Below are positions 48,411 to 59,345 of a DNA stretch of 64,000 nt, piece by piece. Position numbers and translations under genes: made by a program. The stretch is from Acanthopleura granulata (taxonomy: Eukaryota; Mollusca; Polyplacophora; Chitonida; Chitonidae): positions 2,092,639 through 2,156,638 of the forward strand of contig JABBOT010000029.1 of the NCBI GenBank assembly GCA_016165875.1, in the 5' to 3' direction. Under the pieces are notes generated by a model. That model saw only the letters and a list, made by a program, of their open reading frames with translations. It had not been told where the DNA came from and did no database searches. Within the stretch, counting starts at the first letter, position 1, and every line of letters starts with the position of its first letter.

Positions 48411-48934
48411 AAGTGACATCACCGGCCTAGAACCAAAGCTGACAGGTACTCCCAAAAGTTTTAAGATAAAAGAAATAAGCGTTTGTTTATGTAATTTTGG
48501 ACAAGATTGACAATTAACTGAATATAGGCCACAGGTTGAAAGAAACAGACTGCAGTAAACTTATGGTCATTTGATTCCTGTACCAAGAGAAATACATGTA
48601 GTAGGTTTACCAGGCCGCTTGCATATCTCTAGCATAAGCTAGATGTGTACAATGAGTGGGCGTGTTCGAATTCAGCCATGGCTTGTTAAAATTTGTCATG
48701 GGTTGTCTCCGTGGTGCGGTGACGAGGTGCGGGTCATTTCCCCTGGACCTAAACTTGATCGCCATCATGGGGGGTGGAGTTGGGTGGGGGACAAAAAGAT
48801 ATTGACTGTGACGTATAAAAGGCAAGACAGACTTGCATATTTATTGGAAACTACATATCTTACTCGTTATAAACAATTTGTAGATTGCGTAATTACAACC
48901 ATTGTGTTGCATATGAATTTGTTTAGCCTTAGAT

Positions 48935-49190
48935 GTTACCCTGGCTTTGTACTCAATGTGGTCGTTGTGAGCTCAAACCAAGCTCCTGCTGGATTCTTCC
49001 CCTGTCGTACGTGGGAAGGTCTGTCAGCAACGGATGGTCATGGGTTTCCTCCGAGCTCTGCCCGGTTATTCCTCCCACCATAATGCTGGCCGCCGTTGTA
49101 TATGTGAAATATTCTTGAGCACGGCGTAAAACATCAAATAAATAAATAGATATGTAAATAAATAAATAAATAAATAAATAATCTTTGTAC
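48935..49190 (+). mobile_element. tRNA-derived SINE copy with a long (AAATA)n tail
   Basis: GTGAGCTCAAACCAAGCTCC is the B-box region. Body: TCGTACGTGGGAAGGTCTGT, GGGTTTCCTCCGAGCTCTGC, TCCCACCATAATGCTGGCCG. Tail: TTGAGCACGGCGTAAAACAT then repeated AAATA to about 49182. It is well preserved. Confidence 0.8.
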
Positions 49191-50029
49191 TTGTTACTGT
49201 TAGCTGATATGTCCGCACTCACTATTGTGTTGTACTGTGTAAGCTTATAGCTGAATATGTTCGAAAGTACATATCTGATGATTAAAGGGTTTACCCTGAG
49301 AGTAGCAACAGGGCGTGAACTCGGGCAATTTCTACCAGTCATCGCTAATGTATCAAGCACTTGAGACATGCTTGTATTACAAACTTCACAGACAGCTAGC
49401 CCTGGAGCTTCTTGGAACCTATTTGTTCCACAGAAGAATTAATGAATGATTAGGACTTAACGCCATGTCGTCAGTATCTCAACCATAATGTGGCGACATG
49501 TTCACAGTGGAGTCACCGGTGCCCTGGTATCACAGCAGGCACAAACAGTATCCTTCTTTTTTCCGGCATGTACTTGTTTCACACGAGCAAACCAGTATGT
49601 GAAGAAACCCCTGTGTTTTTACAGATCATATCTTGAAGCCTAAATCTTTCCCTGCACGAGGTGTGGGGGCTGAAAATATACGTTCACCTACAATGGAATC
49701 ACGTGGGATTACAAATGGTGCAGGACCCTGTTCCTCACAGCAATCCGCTATTATCTATCTCATCTATTCTCGTTTAATTTTAAGTGTATAACTGCAGCTG
49801 TTACATTTCTCGACCCAGTTTCTCAGCGCCTTGAGGTGCCCGGATATAACCAGTATACATGTATACAGGAGTATATACAGGTTCGTATTTTTCATCAAGG
49901 CACAACAGCCGCCTTGAGAACAACCTCGATTGTTGGCTAGAAGTCATCAACAAACTGCAAATGCGCTTTAATTCACACTATTGTAAATCGTAGTTAAGTT
50001 CCCTATGGGAATCACCGTGGAGAAGGGAG
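49191..50029. other. Intergenic stretch with a repeat-tail remnant
   Basis: No gene is supported. At 49437-49470 AATTAATGAATGATTAGGAC then TTAACGCC resembles, in reverse, the segment at 57437-57490 (GGGCGTTAAGCCATAGTCAT then CATTCATTC). Both therefore look like ends of another repeat family. Confidence 0.4.
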
Positions 50030-50265
50030 CTGGCACGCCAGCGGGGCGTAATGACCCAAGTGCCTCTCACCAATGCAATCGAGATGAGTTCGTCCAGCGC
50101 AAGCTGGGTTCCCCTCCTGTCGTACGTGGGAAGGTCCGCCAGCAATCTGCGGACGGTCGTGGGTTTCGTCCTACTGTGATGCTTGCCGCCGTCGTACACA
50201 CCCTAAGTGAAATAATCTTGAGTACGATGTAAAACACCAATCAAATAAATAAATAAATAAATAAA
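50030..50265 (+). mobile_element. tRNA-derived SINE copy
   Basis: The head has GGCGTAATGACCCAAGTGCC and TCACCAATGCAATCGAGATG. Body: TCGTACGTGGGAAGGTCCGC and TCTGCGGACGGTCGTGGGTT. Tail: TTGAGTACGATGTAAAACAC then CAATCAAATAAATAAATAAA. Confidence 0.75.
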
Positions 50266-50289
50266 TGATTCCCTATGAGATAAGTTTGG

Positions 50290-50580
50290 TTGAAAACTAT
50301 GACTGCGGTATATTGTTCAGTGGGAAGTTGTAAGTATTTTAACCGCTGGCTCAGGAGATGATGGTTCAATCCCGGGCTTGGGAAAGGAATTTCTAGGTTT
50401 CATCTCTCTGAATATTTGTTGGGCCTTGTCGCCATTAGGTCGACCAGGACACTCCTGTGCCGTGTCACAGTCTATCGTCAGTTGAAGGTCATCTGCCCAA
50501 GGTCGCTGGGTTATTCGCGGCGCTTGCAAAGTTTCCATCACCCTAATAAATCTGACCACCATTATATCAGTGAAAAATTC
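50290..50580 (+). mobile_element. Second SINE-like family, diverged
   Basis: GGCTCAGGAGATGATGGTTC then AATCCCGGGCTTGG resembles a tRNA-like head with a B-box (GGTTCAATCCC). The 3' part, TGACCACCATTATATCAGTG then AAAAATTC, recurs in shortened form near 38676-38700 (TGACCACCATCATATAAAAA). It differs from the common SINE body. Confidence 0.45.
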
Positions 50581-53126
50581 TTTATTATGGCCATATTACA
50601 TACATATCGACAAATCTGTTGTTGGCTAAATTCCTTTGTTCTTTGAATATGTGAGACTATCACGTTGCACCGTTCTAAGCAGCCATTTAAATTACCCACG
50701 AGTAGAACGATTTTAAGTACATTTTCTCCAAAGCAATTTTCCTAAAATGCTTCATATACATTGGTATTTTGGTGACACGACATGATCTCAACTGATCTGA
50801 TTTCGAAATCATTTTATGATACAGGGACAGATCCTTTTTGCCACCTCTTGCAGTACGTTGTCTTGACGTCATGCACTTTATGGTTGTTTGTTCTTTTAAT
50901 GGATTCTGGTTATCAGCAAATGTTTTCAACGATACCAATCTGAGCGATACAATTAAAATGAATGTATCATTACTGTTGCTGAAAACTAGCTGCTCCATGC
51001 TACCTCCTCCATTTGGCAAGAATTTCGTCCCAGGAAACACAGTAAGCCAGGAGTTGGACAAAAGGCAGGCTGTTTTGTTGCCTCTGTGATCATACGAAAA
51101 TACAGTTCATCTAAATAAGGTAGATATTTTCTCAACCTTTTTGCGTCTATGCAAATGCTTATCTAGCATAATGTCTTAGATGATTACCTTAAACAGCTGG
51201 GTTAATTACAGGGCGTCTTTCTAGAGGATTTCTCACTTTTACGTCGGTTTTACGATTTATCCTACGTTATTGTCTGGGTCAAGAATGGATTTTCTAGGAT
51301 TGATTGATTGCTTCATTTCATCTTTTTCATTTATTCCCTTGGTAATTAATGTTGTACTCACGAACTTTTTTGCGAATACGAAGTATGCCAAGATTTTGGG
51401 TGGAACAAACCGGGGTGGCCGGGTGAATCCCTGTACTGGATTCAAGTTTGAATCGCCATCCATCACTCCCTAAACGCGCTGTTTCACTAAAGATAAAATA
51501 TTAATAGTAGATACACTTGTATGTTATATTCACCATTTATTTTTCAGTAGGTCGGACTTCTTTAACAACGGGACTTTGTGTCTGTGTTTGCGCAGTCACA
51601 TAAATGTGCAACAGAGCTGTGCCCTGAGGCTGCCTGATCTCTGTGGTCAGCTGGTGACATTTAACCACAGATGTCGGCCGGTCATCGACGTAAAACTCTG
51701 AGGGTTTTGTAGACAACAGATTTAAACACGACCGCATTTTGACTTTCCCAGTATGTAGATTATTTCTCATGTTTAAATCGCTGTGTACACAAATAGTCTA
51801 TTAAAAGGAAGCCTGTAACAAATCCCATAGCATTTGCATTCTAGGGCTGTCGCACAGTGGAGGTATTTGCAGAAGAGCCGAAATGGCCTGTAAGTCCATG
51901 TGCCTGCAGCGCCAAGAAAACTTGCGCTGAAACCCCTATGTTAAAGATGATTGCGGATGTTAAGATCTTAAGATTATTGGGGATACTCTCATCTTTAGCA
52001 ATAACTGTGGCACGTGGCATTTACATACACAGGACCCGAATTTTTTCCTTGAAATGAGTTTGGATTGTCCAAATTACTTCTACTTTTTTCCACGATTTAG
52101 TAGAACACATTCAATCAGTTTATATAACAGGTGGTATATGTATCAATTGAACTAATATGCCATGTGATTTTAATTACACTAATAATCAACGGACCAATTC
52201 GTGCATTTTGAGACATATGCTGTGTTTTACCAATCAGTAAAAAAACAATCTCTCTGTCTCTCCACATATATATATATATAGTGTGCGCCGCAGTGTCTAT
52301 ACGTAGTAATGGTTTTATCATATATCCACCAGTTCACATCGCAGAGTTCTCTAATTCACGCGCAGCTGCTCTTGTCGGCTGCTCGCCTTGTCACTGTCAG
52401 TCAATGAGAGGCTGCCCCAACTCGTGGATGTAGGTTTTGGTGAAAGGATATATTACTAAAAGATTTATAACATCTATTTTCATGTCAATCACCCTCTCAG
52501 CCCTCGATTACCATATCAGCCCGAGGGCTGATAAATTGAAGTTATGGCCATATACGAAGAGGGGCAGGTCTATGTGTTTGGAACTTCTTAATTTGAATTG
52601 TTCAATGAACCGAAAATATGGCATACAATTTTATATGTATACATGTACAATTTGTGAAGTTGAGGGTTAGATTAAAGAGGACCAGCTGTCATGAACTCTC
52701 CTTAGCCAAGGAGAGATTAAAACTACAGGTACGCACGTAGTCATGTGTGCAGCCATGAGGGTCACTCCGATTGTGTGAGTGATCTGTAAGGCGGTATTGA
52801 AGAGGTTTTCCCTTACCCGATGGCAGTTAGGGAGAGTACCTGCAGAAAACCACCATCCTTTGTCGGGTACCTGGCAAAAGTAGGAAACCGGGGAGAAGAG
52901 ATATCGGGCCTGACACCACGATCGTCAGGCTCCTATCCGCTGCGGAATCGGAACGTAGAGAAATCACGCCGTATGCATCATTACGTGGTGTGATAAAATA
53001 CATGGTATCATTTTCATGAAAATTCGTACGAATAACTTTCTCCGTAAACGTTGTTTTGTTGACGTATCTATTGTTAATGAGAGTAAAGTTATCTTTATGA
53101 TAACCATGTGTCATTTCTCTCTCCAG
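50581..53126. other. 5' flank of the second SLC52A gene
   Basis: No coding exon is supported. A (TA)n run lies at 52264-52280. Short frames on both strands have no recognised domain. The acceptor at about 53110-53126 (TCATTTCTCTCTCCAG) closes an intron that must begin somewhere upstream. Confidence 0.45.
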
Positions 53127-53145
53127 ATTCCGCGCCTTCTTCGCC

Positions 53146-55053
53146 ATGTCCCGGACGTCCATCTGTGTGCACGTGCTCGTCTGCCTCTTCGGCATCGGCT
53201 CCTGGATCGATATCAACGGCGTGTGGGTGGAGCTGCCAATCATGGTGAAGTATTTGCCGGAAGGGTGGAGCTTGGGGTCCTACCTCGTCATCATAATACA
53301 GCTTGCCAACATTGGGCCCCTGGCGGTCACCTTAGTTACAGTTTTCATGCCGTCTAAAATGAAGGAGGCTCCAGTGGTGTACGCCATTTTGATTGTCGGT
53401 GCGGTGGCGTGCTTGTTGCTAGCGTTCCTATGGCAACAAACGAGCCTTGTGTCCGGAGTGGAACACAGCGTCACTCTGCTTGTCTTACAGTTTTTCTTGG
53501 CGTTGGTAGATTGTACGTCATCTGTCGTCTTCCTGCCTTTCATGTCCGTATTTAAGGAACAATACATGACGACGTACTTCATCGGGGAGGGGCTCAGTGG
53601 ATTACTGCCCAGCCTGCTCGCCTTAATCCAAGGCGCCGGGGCGGTCAGGTGCGTGAAACAGACTAACGTCGTCTACAACTCTTCACACCCTAACAGTTCG
53701 TGGGTGAATGAAACTGCTTTTGAGGTTTACCCCGAGTTTCTGCCACCAAGATTTCCAGTGAGGACGTTCTTTATTTTTTTGTTCTGTATGATGGGCGCGT
53801 GCTGCACGGCGTTTGTTCTCTTAAACCACCACCCATTTTGTCGCAGCGAAAAAGTGTTTCCGAGTAAAGCAAAGTACGGCCTTGCCGGTGCAGCAAAGGC
53901 AAACGGTGTGGAGCTGGAAGCGTTCCATAAGCCTGTAGGAGACCAGAAAGGGGTTCTTCGTCCCCACGAAGATGTATGTACAACTGGACTGCTGGTAGAC
54001 AGAGGAAACCCACAACGTGCACACATCATGGATGACCCCCTGGGGTGCCCCATACATGACATCCAACTGTCACGATGCATGTACTTCTACTATCTTCTCC
54101 TCATAGGTTGGATGAATGGCCTGACGAATGCTGTGTTGCCCTCGCTTCAGACTTACTCGTGTATACCATATGGCCTTGGGCCATACCACCTGGCCGTTAT
54201 CTTAGCCAGTATCTCTAACCCTTTAGCCTGCTGTGTGGCCATCTTCCTGCCGACCAAATCCAACTCCATCATTTCTACCATCGCATTCACCGGCACTGTC
54301 CTATCAGCGTATATCATAACATTGGCAGCTCTGAGCCCGGAACCTTTCCTGAAGAACGATTCCTCAGGGGGAATAATTATGGTAAGATTTACGTCTTTGT
54401 CGTCTTACTCGCCCAAAGGTTCGGTGTAAATGTTAGACCAAAGTAATCTTTAATGCATAAGTCAGGTATTAGACCAAGGTAATCTTCGTTACCTCTGTTA
54501 ACCCTACTGAACTGACATGCTGTCTTTGAGACCTTTAAATACCGCAAGGAGAGCATTGTCTAGAAACTGACATGACCAGTCGCGTTAGCACACATCGAAA
54601 GCCACTTTCATAAAATTCGCATGGTAATGAAGTGAAATTACAGATATATAACAAGAGGAAGATATGTTGTATTTACTATAGTCACCTGAAATGACATGAC
54701 ACCTTGTCAGCTTGACAGATCTATATCCCGACATAATTTGTACTTTAGCTGTGAAATGCAAACGCGATTTATAAACAATCCAAAGATGTCCAGCGGAGAG
54801 AGTCTGCTCAACGCCTCTGCAATCAATTTATCTTTACCACTTTCATCTTTTCCAGATCGCTTCATGGGTGCTCACAATTTTAAGCCTCAGCTACGCCAAA
54901 GTCGCCATTGCGGCCATATTTAGGGTTGAAGGAAAGAAAGCTCTTCTATGGTGCGGGGCGGCCACTCAGATCGGATCCGCTCTTGGTGCCATAATCATGT
55001 TTGTCCTCATCAATGTTAGCAAACTCTTTCAGTCAGCACCTATGTGTTCCTGA
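53146..55053 (+). CDS. SLC52A: Riboflavin transporter, SLC52A family (copy 2)
   Basis: Exons 53146-54381 and 54856-55053 join in phase 0 (ATAATTATG|GTAAGA to CTTTTCCAG|ATCGCT), giving 477 residues. The intron sits at the same place as in copy 1, before ASWVLTILSLSYAKV here and SSWVMSTLCLTYAKV there. Start: the ATG at 53146 follows an acceptor at 53126, so a 5' UTR intron is likely. Motifs: VCLFGIGSWIDINGVWVELP, LPEGWSLGSYLVII, DCTSSVVFLPFMSVF, YFIGEGLSGLLPS, TYSCIPYG and LLWCGAATQIGSA. Relative to copy 1, the N-terminus is shorter and the hydrophilic central loop is quite different, while membrane segments are very alike. One extracellular loop has NSSHPNSSWVNET (N-glycosylation sites). In the first membrane segment Asp replaces the Ala seen in copy 1 (WIDING against WIAING). 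AATAAA at 55132, about 80 bp after the stop, is a close poly(A) signal. Confidence 0.93.
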
Positions 55054-57690
55054 TCTGTTCACAGCCGACATTGCCTCGGTGAAGGAAAGTCATCTCTGAA
55101 GAAATGAAATACGATCTCTCTGGACATGGCAAATAAAACTGGTGTCAAGTGCAACATGGGCGAGAATGCCAAAAACGAAACTTGTCTAACTCGTCTGTTG
55201 TCTAACATCGTCTGTCGACATGTATAACTTGCCCGTCGACTTTGTAACGTGGTGGACACAACTCACGTGATTCAGCAGTGATATTATATTATATCAGCAG
55301 TTTGCCGCCTGATATTTCGTGTAGGAGATTAATGTTTGCACGAGCCTGAAGGTAGACCTGTGAATTTTTCTCTTCGAGACGAAATGTCAGGCCGTCACAA
55401 GAAGGTTTTCCAGATGTTGTTGTTGTCAACTGCTCAATCAGTGGAACTTTTGTAGAAATACATGTAAGAAAAGTATGTCTCGCAGAAAGCGGAGTTGTAA
55501 GGAGTGTCTAAATGAAATTCTTTCTCTGATCCTGTTACAGATAATGCCTAACTGTTTGTTTTATTCTGTTTCTCTACAGCTAATCAGCTCTTTGACCCAA
55601 AGGCCTCATGTTCATATTTAGCTCCCACTGGTTCGGACAGGGTTTTAAATCAGGATGTTTGTGAGATCCCTGTCGAAGGGCACTGGTTTACTCATTAACC
55701 TATTGGCCGACGTATAAGTAAAATATTCTTGAACACGACATTACAGCCCAGTCAAGTTAACAAATGCATTGCTATACTCTTCTTCTTACTTTTGGTTGTA
55801 ATAATTGTATGGTTTGTTTGGGTTCCTTCCGGTGCCATGTAGTTTTCACGTTCAACGACAACAATGAATATAGGAAACTTTTTTGAGGTTTCATTGGATC
55901 TTGTCAATGACGATATGTACACACCTCAAGTTTAAGCATCTCGATAACACAGAGGCGCCTTGGGCTAAATATCTAGTGCACCATGGAACAGATATGACAT
56001 ATGACAGGCGGAAAATTTCAAAAACTGGGCATCAGTGAAGTCATTAAAGAGTTTATCGCACTTATAATAATTCGGGTCTAAACTGTGCGGTCTATATTTT
56101 AGTCCTACATTTACCTGCAGATGAAAACCGGTTATTCCGGTGGGAATCACACGAAGAACAGAAATAAGGAGCTGTTCGTAGTACTTTAAAGAAATGGGAC
56201 AATTTCGATTATGAATTTGTCTTCTATGTGAAGCGATTTGTCGTAAATTATGAGCTTCGGTCCTGTGTCTGGGTGCGATCTCCTAAGCAAGAGGCTCATG
56301 AGGTGCTGGTTCAAGACCTCCCTTTGCTGACTGAGCCGCTCCTCATTATACTTTGAATATAAGTCACAAAACGTTTTACTCTCACGCAGCGATCCTAATG
56401 AAATGCTTTAGAGCTGGCATACATTTAGCTCCAGTTAGCATTTTACGTCAGTATGTCCTTGTCTGTATGTAAATTGGCCCGGCGGGTGGTCAGAGAACGA
56501 AAACCATGTCAGCTCACTCCGTCCACTGCCGACACTCTCTTCCAGGTCACTACTACACAGCTCTCGGATACAGTAACTTCCGGTAGGCTGAGGGCACACA
56601 ACCACAAGACCGCGGTCAACAACGATGTTTGTGACAATGTCAATGAGCTGATTGTCCTACTGACATAACCTGGCCGCGCACGTGGTTCATTCAGGTGATA
56701 GACAATTTACCTGTCCCTCACAGGCAATGGTGGAATGCCGTCTGATGACACGGGATAAGCTGAGTGCTATGGGAAAATGCGGCTAGAAATCTGTCGCTGT
56801 CACGTAATACAAACTCTCCGTCGTTTCGTATGCCTCCAGTCTGCACGGTACACTCTACCTTCCCCTGTTAACGTCGCTCCTTTATCGAGCCACAAAACAG
56901 GACGCTTTTAATGCTGGTCATCATCGTGCGGTGAACCATCGGGATTTCAGCGCGTTGTATCATACCCATCTCTCATGGTGTCTCCAAAGTGTAGGCGGAT
57001 TTCGTTGAAAAGTTCCTCCTCAGCACAAAAATCTTCCGGGTCCATCTTCCCAGGTCGCTTGCTGAACTAATTTTACTCTACGTGCGCAATGGTTATTGAC
57101 CGTTGTCTATCACCTACTTAGCGCGTTTGGTAAAGTTATATCCTGGAAGAGAAATGAAAGGCATAAAGAACAAATTAATAAAATACGACTGTACGTGTAC
57201 TTTCGTCAATGAATCCCACTGGCTTTCTTCGTGTTGCATTTTGGAAACGCAAATTATACGCTTACCGCAGAGTATCCGTTTTAAGTTATCATATAAGCAA
57301 ACTTAATTGATAAAGATGATAATTTAAAGTCGACAAAATTTGTACGATTTAGAGAATCGAACAGAATCATTTCACGTATTGGGGTACCTTCCCGTGGACA
57401 GATGACACCAGGATCCAAGATGCCTCGAGTACCTACTGTTCTCTTGTAATGGGCGTTAAGCCATAGTCATTCATTCATTCATTCATTCTCTTGTGATGAA
57501 TAAATAATACATCGTTAGTAGCCACCAAAAGGTCAAGGCAAGTTTGGGAATGACCAGTAATAGATTAGGCTGCATAGGTTAGTGCCAAATTAACCTAGGG
57601 TGAGAGTTTCCCTATTACTTTCGGTACAGCTTATACTCTCTTAGTTGGGCCTATATCGCACAGAGTGGTCGTCAGTAGAGCAAGGGGCGA
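55054..57690. other. Intergenic DNA after the second SLC52A gene
   Basis: No gene is supported. At 55690-55750 GACGTATAAGTAAAATATTC then TTGAACACGACATTACA is a worn tail of the common SINE. At 56250-56360 a possible tRNA-like remnant (GGTGCTGGTTCAAGACCTCC) occurs. At 57437-57490 GGGCGTTAAGCCATAGTCAT is followed by CATTCATTCATTCATTC, a repeat-family end also seen inverted near 49440. Confidence 0.45.
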
Positions 57691-57763
57691 CAGTGTCTTA
57701 CCGTTCACACACCAAAACAGAATGCGCATCGGTGCACATTCCTTCGCATTGAATACGGTTGTA

Positions 57764-58372
57764 GACACACCAAATTAGGTTACAAATGCGCATCGATGCG
57801 CATTGATCTCCATTAACACACGTATGGGGATTGAGAAATTCGATTCGATTCTGGTCGGTTCGCTTGTGCAGTTAGTCCACGGGAATACGGTTCCATTCCG
57901 CGAAACTTAATTCGATTATGACTGCGCATGCGTGCAATACAAATGGCTTCCTGGAAGTAGTACAAAATAGTTGACATAAACAACCGTACGTGCAGAATTG
58001 ACAATGGTATTTTTGAGCGTTGTGTGAAAGGAAATCGGCGATGCACAACCCAAAGGCTTCGCAAACAGGCCTACAGAAGGAGACGAGCTCGCATACTCCT
58101 GCGCGCGAAGTTAGTTTCGTGTAGTGGATTCCCAAAACTTGTGCTCCATGGTTACGAGCAACAAGTGAAAGGGAGATCCTGAGATGTACTATGATGTAGT
58201 TAGGAGGGAATCCCGGCCAAATAACACCCTCGGAACAGCAAAGAACCGAATCCGGTGTGTCTACGTCAATCCGCATCTATGTGCATTGTTTTACTGTGTG
58301 TAAACGGGAAATCTATTCCGACTGAATGCGAATGGATTCGAATCGATGCGAATTAAACGAAACCGTATTTGG
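57764..58372. mobile_element. Non-autonomous inverted-repeat DNA element (MITE-like)
   Basis: The left end GACACACCAAATTAGGTTAC and the complement of the right end, GACACACCAAATACGGTTTC, are matching termini. Near each end lie variants of AATGCGCATCGATGCGCATT and CGAATCGATGCGAATT, so the sub-terminal parts also pair. A further ACACACCAAAACAGAATGCG at about 57707 suggests a second nested end. The interior (about 600 bp) has no frame that I recognise. Target duplication is not evident. Confidence 0.5.
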
Positions 58373-58489
58373 TGTGTCAAGGCGATTAATCTAGTCCTGC
58401 AAAGTTCCCGACCGTGGCGTTTAGGCCCATATCAAAATATAGCCTGAGTACGTTGTATGGATGCGGAGGCGGCGAAAGGGGTTGCTTCG

Positions 58490-58745
58490 TGGTGGAAGGG
58501 TTAACGTGCTAGCGCAGTATGAATAACCCAGGAACCTCTCACCTATGTGTTCGCTGTGAGTTCAAGTCCAGCTTAAGTTGCATGACTTCCTGTCCGACCG
58601 TTTGTGGGGAAGGCTGCCAGCAATCGGCGGATGGTCGTGGGATTCCGAAGCACTCAGCACGGTTTCATTCCAGCGTAATGATTGCCACCGTCCTACAAGT
58701 GAAATAGTCTTCAGTACGACGTAAACTCCAATCCAATAAATAATT
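58490..58745 (+). mobile_element. tRNA-derived SINE copy with a readable head
   Basis: Head: CGTGGTGGAAGGGTTAACGT then GCTAGCGCAGTATGAAT (A-box-like), followed by GTGAGTTCAAGTCCAGC (B-box). Body: GGATGGTCGTGGGATTCCG and TTTCATTCCAGCGTAATG. Tail: TACGACGTAAACTCCAATCC then AATAAATAA and a run of A. Confidence 0.75.
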
Positions 58746-59241
58746 TAAAAAAAAAACAATACAAAAATACCGCGTACAAAAGACACCAGTAAGATAAATA
58801 AATTGCGATATTGCCAGAAAATGGTTCCAGTAATATTAAGGCTACTTTGGGAAAACGAAAAAATGGATGAATTTGTAGGTGAGGTTAAGATTGAAGTGAT
58901 AACGAATTGCCTCGAAAAGCCTTTTGCGTTCCTCTATAAGCAATCACAAGCCAAGTTCATCGTTACTACCCAGCGATACATATATGTTAAAGGCCTATGT
59001 AGCCGGAGTACATGTAGTCAGTGTATGAGTGTAAACTGGGATCATCTTCAGGCCGTGAGTAGAACAAATACACATGGATTTTTTTCTCAAGCAGACCTAC
59101 CGTACACAATTTGTATGCCTCTACTACGCAAATGCTGTATAGGTGTTCAGTTTTGCTACAGTTTGTGTACTTCGTTCTTAGAGAGTAAATATTAGAAATT
59201 AAGTTTTTATTTTGCTTCAAGTTTCAAGTCAACTACATTTA

Positions 59242-59345
59242 CAGCGTCTGGAATTAGTGGAAAGTCTTCCCGTCCAAGATGTTCCGTTTGGTCAAGCCCA
59301 GTTGTAGAAGACGTGGAAGAGCTCCTGGAAGCCGTCGAGATCACA
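59242..59345 (+). other. Exon-like segment of unknown nature
   Basis: TCAACTACATTTACAG at 59226-59241 looks like an acceptor. After it, one frame reads SGISGKSSRPRCSVWSSPVV then EDVEELLEAVEITSCG and a stop. A different frame starts at an ATG at 59279 and runs 50 codons of Arg-rich sequence. No family is recognised for either, and no donor partner upstream is identified. Confidence 0.2.

Noticed and set aside
58803..59195. A 130-residue plus-strand frame
   Set aside because: No family recognised, no splice or promoter support, Cys-rich composition without a clear pattern, and it lies just after a SINE tail. I keep it as unassigned DNA.
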